Of a DNA stretch of 10,160 nucleotides, positions 7,751 to 10,160 are shown in pieces. This DNA comes from DATLYB01 sp964502525. GTDB lineage: Bacteria; Bacteroidota; Bacteroidia; Chitinophagales; CAIOSU01. Below the pieces are notes generated by a model, which saw only the letters and a list, made by a program, of their open reading frames with translations, was not told where the DNA came from and made no database searches. The position numbers were made by a program, and so were the translations under genes. The stretch lies in contig CAZCXH010000179.1 in the NCBI GenBank assembly GCA_964502525.1, forward strand, positions 1 through 10,160. The letters are read 5' to 3'. Numbering within the stretch: the stretch's first letter is position 1; the number at the start of each line of letters is the position of its first letter.

Positions 7751-8437
7751 CTATGAGCGAAGGATGCGCTCCTTTGCCAGTCCATAAACCTGCTCCAACT
7801 GGTCTTCGGGCGTAATGCGCGTGTTGTCAATCTCGATGGCGTCAGCAGCTTTTTTCAGAGGACTTACCTTGCGGGTGGTGTCAACATGATCGCGCTCCCT
7901 GAGATTATTTGCTATTTCATCCTTTGAAGCTGCAATGCCCTTTGCCTTCAGTTCCTCATAGCGCCTTCTCACCCGCTCATTGAAATCAGCGGTGAGGAAA
8001 ATCTTCAGCTCCGCATGAGGGAACACCACCGTGCCGATGTCGCGCCCGTCCATCACGATGCCCCTGCCCTCCCCTATCTGCTGCTGGATGCGCACCATCG
8101 CTTGGCGCACTTCCTTGATCTTGCTCAGCTCGCTCACCCTGTTTGAAACCCTCATGTCGCGGATGTCCCTCTCAACATTTTTTCCGTTGAGGCACACTTC
8201 GTTGGTGCGCGTTTTGTCATTGAACTGAAAGGTGATATGCGCCCCTGCCAATCCTTTCACCAACGACTCATGATCATTAAAGTCAATGTTATTTTCCAGG
8301 AAATAGAGCATCACCGCGCGGTACATCGCACCGGAGTCAATGTAGATGTACCCGAGCCTCTTTGCTAATTGCCTTGCCATCGTGCTTTTGCCGCACGAGG
8401 CGAACCCATCTATTGCAATGATGATCTTGGCTGACAT
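7751..8437 (-). CDS. cmk: Cytidylate kinase ((d)CMP kinase)
   Basis: Cmk transfers phosphate from ATP to CMP or dCMP, giving CDP or dCDP for RNA, DNA and lipid precursor synthesis in the cytoplasm. The P-loop GFASCGKST lies at residues 11-19 and the NMP-binding segment DSGAMYR at about 34-40. DGRDIGTVVFPHAELKIFLT begins at about 130, and the lid and C-terminal motif RDxxDTxRxxxPLxxAxDAIEIDNT spans about 182-206. The 228-residue length is normal for the family and no key motif is missing. I chose ATG 8437 because MSAKIIIAIDG is the usual N-terminus; a TTG four codons upstream (8449) would extend the frame but is unlikely. A candidate promoter lies 37-67 bp upstream of the ATG. The gene lies downstream of porQ on the same strand, but 437 bp of repeats and a gap separate them. 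Confidence 0.97.
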   Translation of the reverse strand: MSAKIIIAIDGFASCGKSTMARQLAKRLGYIYIDSGAMYRAVMLYFLENNIDFNDHESLVKGLAGAHITFQFNDKTRTNEVCLNGKNVERDIRDMRVSNRVSELSKIKEVRQAMVRIQQQIGEGRGIVMDGRDIGTVVFPHAELKIFLTADFNERVRRRYEELKAKGIAASKDEIANNLRERDHVDTTRKVSPLKKAADAIEIDNTRITPEDQLEQVYGLAKERILRS

Positions 8438-8473
8438 GTATGTCTGCAAATTCGAAGCACGAATGTCGAAATT

Positions 8474-8504
8474 CTAAACAATATCTAAATGGGAATTTTT
8501 CAAA
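8474..8504 (-). promoter_or_regulatory. Candidate Bacteroidota-type promoter for cmk
   Basis: On the minus strand TTTG (8504-8501) is followed after 19 bp by TTGTTTAG (8481-8474). Read with a 17-bp spacer, the second element is TATTGTTTAG. The known Bacteroidota consensus is TTTG, about 19 bp, then TAnnTTTG, so the -33 element is exact and the -7 element partial. A start site a few bases downstream would give a leader of about 30 nt before ATG 8437. It would allow cmk to be transcribed independently of porQ. Confidence 0.4.
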
Positions 8505-8523
8505 CCAAGCATTTATTTCATCC

Positions 8524-8826
8524 CTTCGGGATTTAAAGAAAAGACATTAATCATTCTATAAAAATTACACCCCTTCGGGGTTAGCGACTATCTGAATCCC
8601 GAAGGGATGAAATTATTATAGAAGCTTCGGGATTTAAAGAAAAGACATTAATCATTCTATAAAAATTACACCCCTTCGGNNNNNNNNNNNNNNNNNNNNN
8701 NNNNNNNNNNNNNNNNNNNNNNNNNNNNNNNNNNNNNNNNNNNNNNNNNNNNNNNNNNNNNNNNNNNNNNNNNNNNNNNGGTTAGCGACTATCTGAATCC
8801 CGAAGGGATGAAATTATTATAGAAGC
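8524..8826. repeat. 101-bp tandem direct repeat interrupted by the N gap
   Basis: Bases 8524-8578 recur at 8625-8679 (55 bp, offset 101), and 8579-8625 recur after the gap at 8780-8826 (47 bp, offset 201). If the 100 Ns are removed, the flanks join into a second intact 101-bp unit with no missing or extra base. The unit contains one ACCCC/GGGGT palindrome and one ATCCC/GGGAT palindrome. The true copy number is therefore two or more. Confidence 0.9.
8680..8779. other. Assembly gap of 100 Ns
   Basis: Exactly 100 undetermined bases, the usual placeholder length for a scaffold gap of unknown size. The gap lies inside the 101-bp tandem repeat, which explains why assembly broke here. No gene is interrupted: the porQ stop lies 95 bp beyond one edge and the cmk ATG 242 bp beyond the other. 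Confidence 0.97.
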
Positions 8827-8874
8827 CGGCATTAATCACAGAATGAATCCCGAAGGGATGACATAAAAGCCCCA

Positions 8875-9921
8875 TCAACTCTTCTTCTTTATCCACTCAT
8901 TAGGATTGATCCCAAGAGAAATGAAGTTAGACGCCCCCGCCACATGGTAGCGCGCGCGGGAGAAGCCGATGGATATCTGCTTGATATTGATCGTTACGCC
9001 AAACGAAAATCCCGCAAGCCCTTTTTTCGTCTCGAAAATCATCTCCTGCCTGCGCTGGTGGTTGTAGCCGAAGCCGACTATCACCGCCTTGCCGAAATAG
9101 AACTCACCGCCAAAGATCATGTGGCGCGCAATCTCATCAAACACATCGCCAACGGTGGTTTTGTCTTCCACCGTATCGCCCGTGAGGAAAGCGTTATCCT
9201 CCTGCATCTCAGGGTCTTCATAACGGATGTTGAAATTCTGCAAATCATGGAACACCACGCTCACGCGGAACGGCAGGTGCTTGAACCGTTTGGAGAATCC
9301 CGCCTGCAGCTCAAACGGTATCGGCTCGCGGTTGCCCCCGTAATAGGGCTTGAACTGCATGCCGATGTTTTTGATCACGATGGTTGCCGTAAAGAGCTTT
9401 GCCGTGTCATTATAAGATGCCGCCAGGTCGAGCGCTGCGCCATGCGAGCGGTAGGTTTCCAGTTGCGACAGCATGTATTTCACGTTCGCACCGAAAGTAT
9501 ATTTATCCAGGTTCCATGCCCCGCCAACATTCAACGCATATTCGCCCGCGCTGAACCTGCCCTGCGTTTGCCCGGTGACGTCCGTGCGCTGCATGGAGCC
9601 GTAAGCCACGTATTGCAAGCCCGCCTGGAAGGTGCCGATGCTGTCGTAATGGCGCACGTAATTAACATTTCCATATATAATATCCGCAAAATAGATGCAC
9701 GTGCCCACGCTGAAGCGGTTGTGCATGCCGCTGTTGAGCAGCGAAGGGTTTTGGTACGCCAGGCTCACGTCCTTATCCTTCACGGTGATGAGGCTGCCGC
9801 CCGTTGCCACCGCGCGCGATGACAAGGGCAGGCTCGCGAAACCGTAAACGCGCTCCCCGCCAAGCTGGGCGAAGAGGATGCCGGGCAGTGATATATATGA
9901 AGCTAAAAGGAGGCTCCGCAA
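8875..9921 (-). CDS. porQ: Type IX secretion system protein PorQ
   Basis: The 348-residue protein has a signal peptide (LLLASYISLPGILFA, cleavage before QLGGERV). It opens with the family hallmark VYGFASLPLSSRAVATGG, followed by DKDVSLAYQNPSLLN at about residues 49-63. The rest alternates short amphipathic strands rich in Gly, Tyr and Phe, as in an outer-membrane beta-barrel of the PorV/PorP/PorQ type. It ends with ISIGFSRARYHVAGASN and a basic KKKS tail. PorQ acts in T9SS export and surface attachment in Bacteroidota. Adjacency of porQ and cmk is, as I recall, seen in other Bacteroidota and supports the call. The frame has no ATG near the leader. TTG 9921 is the only sensible start before an in-frame TGA at 10009-10011, preceded by an A-rich AAAAAAAG. 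A TATCTTAG about 30 bp upstream resembles a -7 element but lacks a TTTG partner. Confidence 0.9.
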   Translation of the reverse strand: MRSLLLASYISLPGILFAQLGGERVYGFASLPLSSRAVATGGSLITVKDKDVSLAYQNPSLLNSGMHNRFSVGTCIYFADIIYGNVNYVRHYDSIGTFQAGLQYVAYGSMQRTDVTGQTQGRFSAGEYALNVGGAWNLDKYTFGANVKYMLSQLETYRSHGAALDLAASYNDTAKLFTATIVIKNIGMQFKPYYGGNREPIPFELQAGFSKRFKHLPFRVSVVFHDLQNFNIRYEDPEMQEDNAFLTGDTVEDKTTVGDVFDEIARHMIFGGEFYFGKAVIVGFGYNHQRRQEMIFETKKGLAGFSFGVTINIKQISIGFSRARYHVAGASNFISLGINPNEWIKKKS

Positions 9922-10160
9922 AACGGCTGATCTTTTTTTGGACGGGCTAAGATACGACTTAACGCAGGAAGGGTGCGGATAGTACGTGGCGGGGGTGGTG
10001 GCGCGTACTCATCTCCTTTCCTTCGCTTGTCGCATTAGCAGCGAACTCGTCAGGAGGGTGAGGGAATCTATTGGCTTCGCCCGCGCTCGCGTCCCCGCGG
10101 GTGCCCCCCTTAACTGGCGCGAGAATGTAGCCAAGCCATGAGCGTCAGGTTCTCGTGTCC
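9922..10160. other. GC-rich, hairpin-rich region upstream of porQ, no assigned gene
   Basis: About 60 bp next to porQ are its likely leader and promoter region. Beyond that the sequence turns GC-rich and holds three inverted repeats. AGTACG/CGTACT occupies 9981-9986 and 10004-10009. CCCGC/GCGGG occupies 10080-10084 and 10097-10101. A 10-bp stem with two G-U pairs is formed by 10116-10125 and 10150-10159 around a 24-nt loop. A plus-strand GTG-started frame (9986-10141) encodes 51 residues rich in Arg and Ala and ending NWRENVAKP. The minus strand is also open from the window edge to TGA 10009. Neither is recognised as a known protein. A dispersed repeat or structured RNA is as likely as a small gene. 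Confidence 0.4.

Larger units (their letters stand above)
8520..8859. repeat. Cluster of CCCTTCGGG palindromic elements between porQ and cmk
   Basis: Five perfect 13-bp palindromes with three-base centres are visible: ATCCCTTCGGGAT at 8520-8532, ACCCCTTCGGGGT at 8569-8581, and ATCCCGAAGGGAT at 8596-8608, 8797-8809 and 8847-8859. A partial ACCCCTTCGG runs into the gap at 8670-8679. The first and the last three sit in a longer shared context (TTCATCCCTTCGGGATT or its complement). Each would fold as a short GC stem with a UUCG-like loop. They resemble small dispersed REP-like elements. They may also stabilise or end porQ transcripts, which is inference. Together with the gap they fill the 437-bp stretch without a gene. 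Confidence 0.75.

Noticed and set aside
8944..9822. Plus-strand frame of 292 codons
   Set aside because: It lies antisense to porQ, has a His/Arg/Ala/Val-rich composition typical of shadow frames, and shows no recognisable domain, while the minus frame matches PorQ.
10116..10159. tRNA or tmRNA end suggested by the stem and a GGTTCTCG-like loop
   Set aside because: The sequence lacks a proper T-loop (GTTCRANYC), an acceptor stem and a CCA end, and no cloverleaf can be drawn.

Overview
The window looks like a scaffold piece from a Bacteroidota (Bacteroidetes) genome, probably an uncultured relative of the gliding or Chitinophagales-like groups. Three things support this: a PorQ-type protein of the type IX secretion system (T9SS) next to a cytidylate kinase gene, a giant secreted protein built of PKD and SprB-type repeats, and a candidate promoter of the Bacteroidota TTTG/TAnnTTTG type. 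A run of 100 Ns (8680-8779) marks a scaffold gap. All recognised genes lie on the minus strand, so transcription runs from high to low coordinates.

Layout in order of transcription. 10160-9922: a GC-rich, hairpin-rich stretch with no assignable gene. 9921-8875: porQ, a T9SS cell-surface component. 8874-8438: an intergenic region packed with CCCTTCGGG palindromes and a 101-bp tandem repeat that contains the gap. 8437-7751: cmk, (d)CMP kinase. 7750-7499: an intergenic region with a perfect 17-bp palindrome. 7498-6020: an exported protein of about seven beta-propeller-like repeats. 27 bp further on, 5992-1: a giant exported protein of at least 1997 codons, cut by the window edge.

The giant gene is the main content. 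It is open in one frame from its ATG at 5992 to the window edge. In order it encodes a signal peptide, two PKD-like domains, about twelve SprB-type repeats, two GGCDS-type modules, and then at least 25 cysteine-rich units of 23-28 residues resembling the Dictyostelium CTDC repeat. These last units form two separately homogenised families with DNA periods of 75 bp and 72 bp. The architecture is that of a very long surface adhesin exported by the T9SS. The C-terminal sorting domain expected for that route would lie outside the window.

The likely biological picture is inferred from architecture and context. PorQ belongs to the export and attachment machinery, while the propeller protein and the giant repeat protein are probably co-transcribed exported products. 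Every domain was identified by eye, without a profile search.
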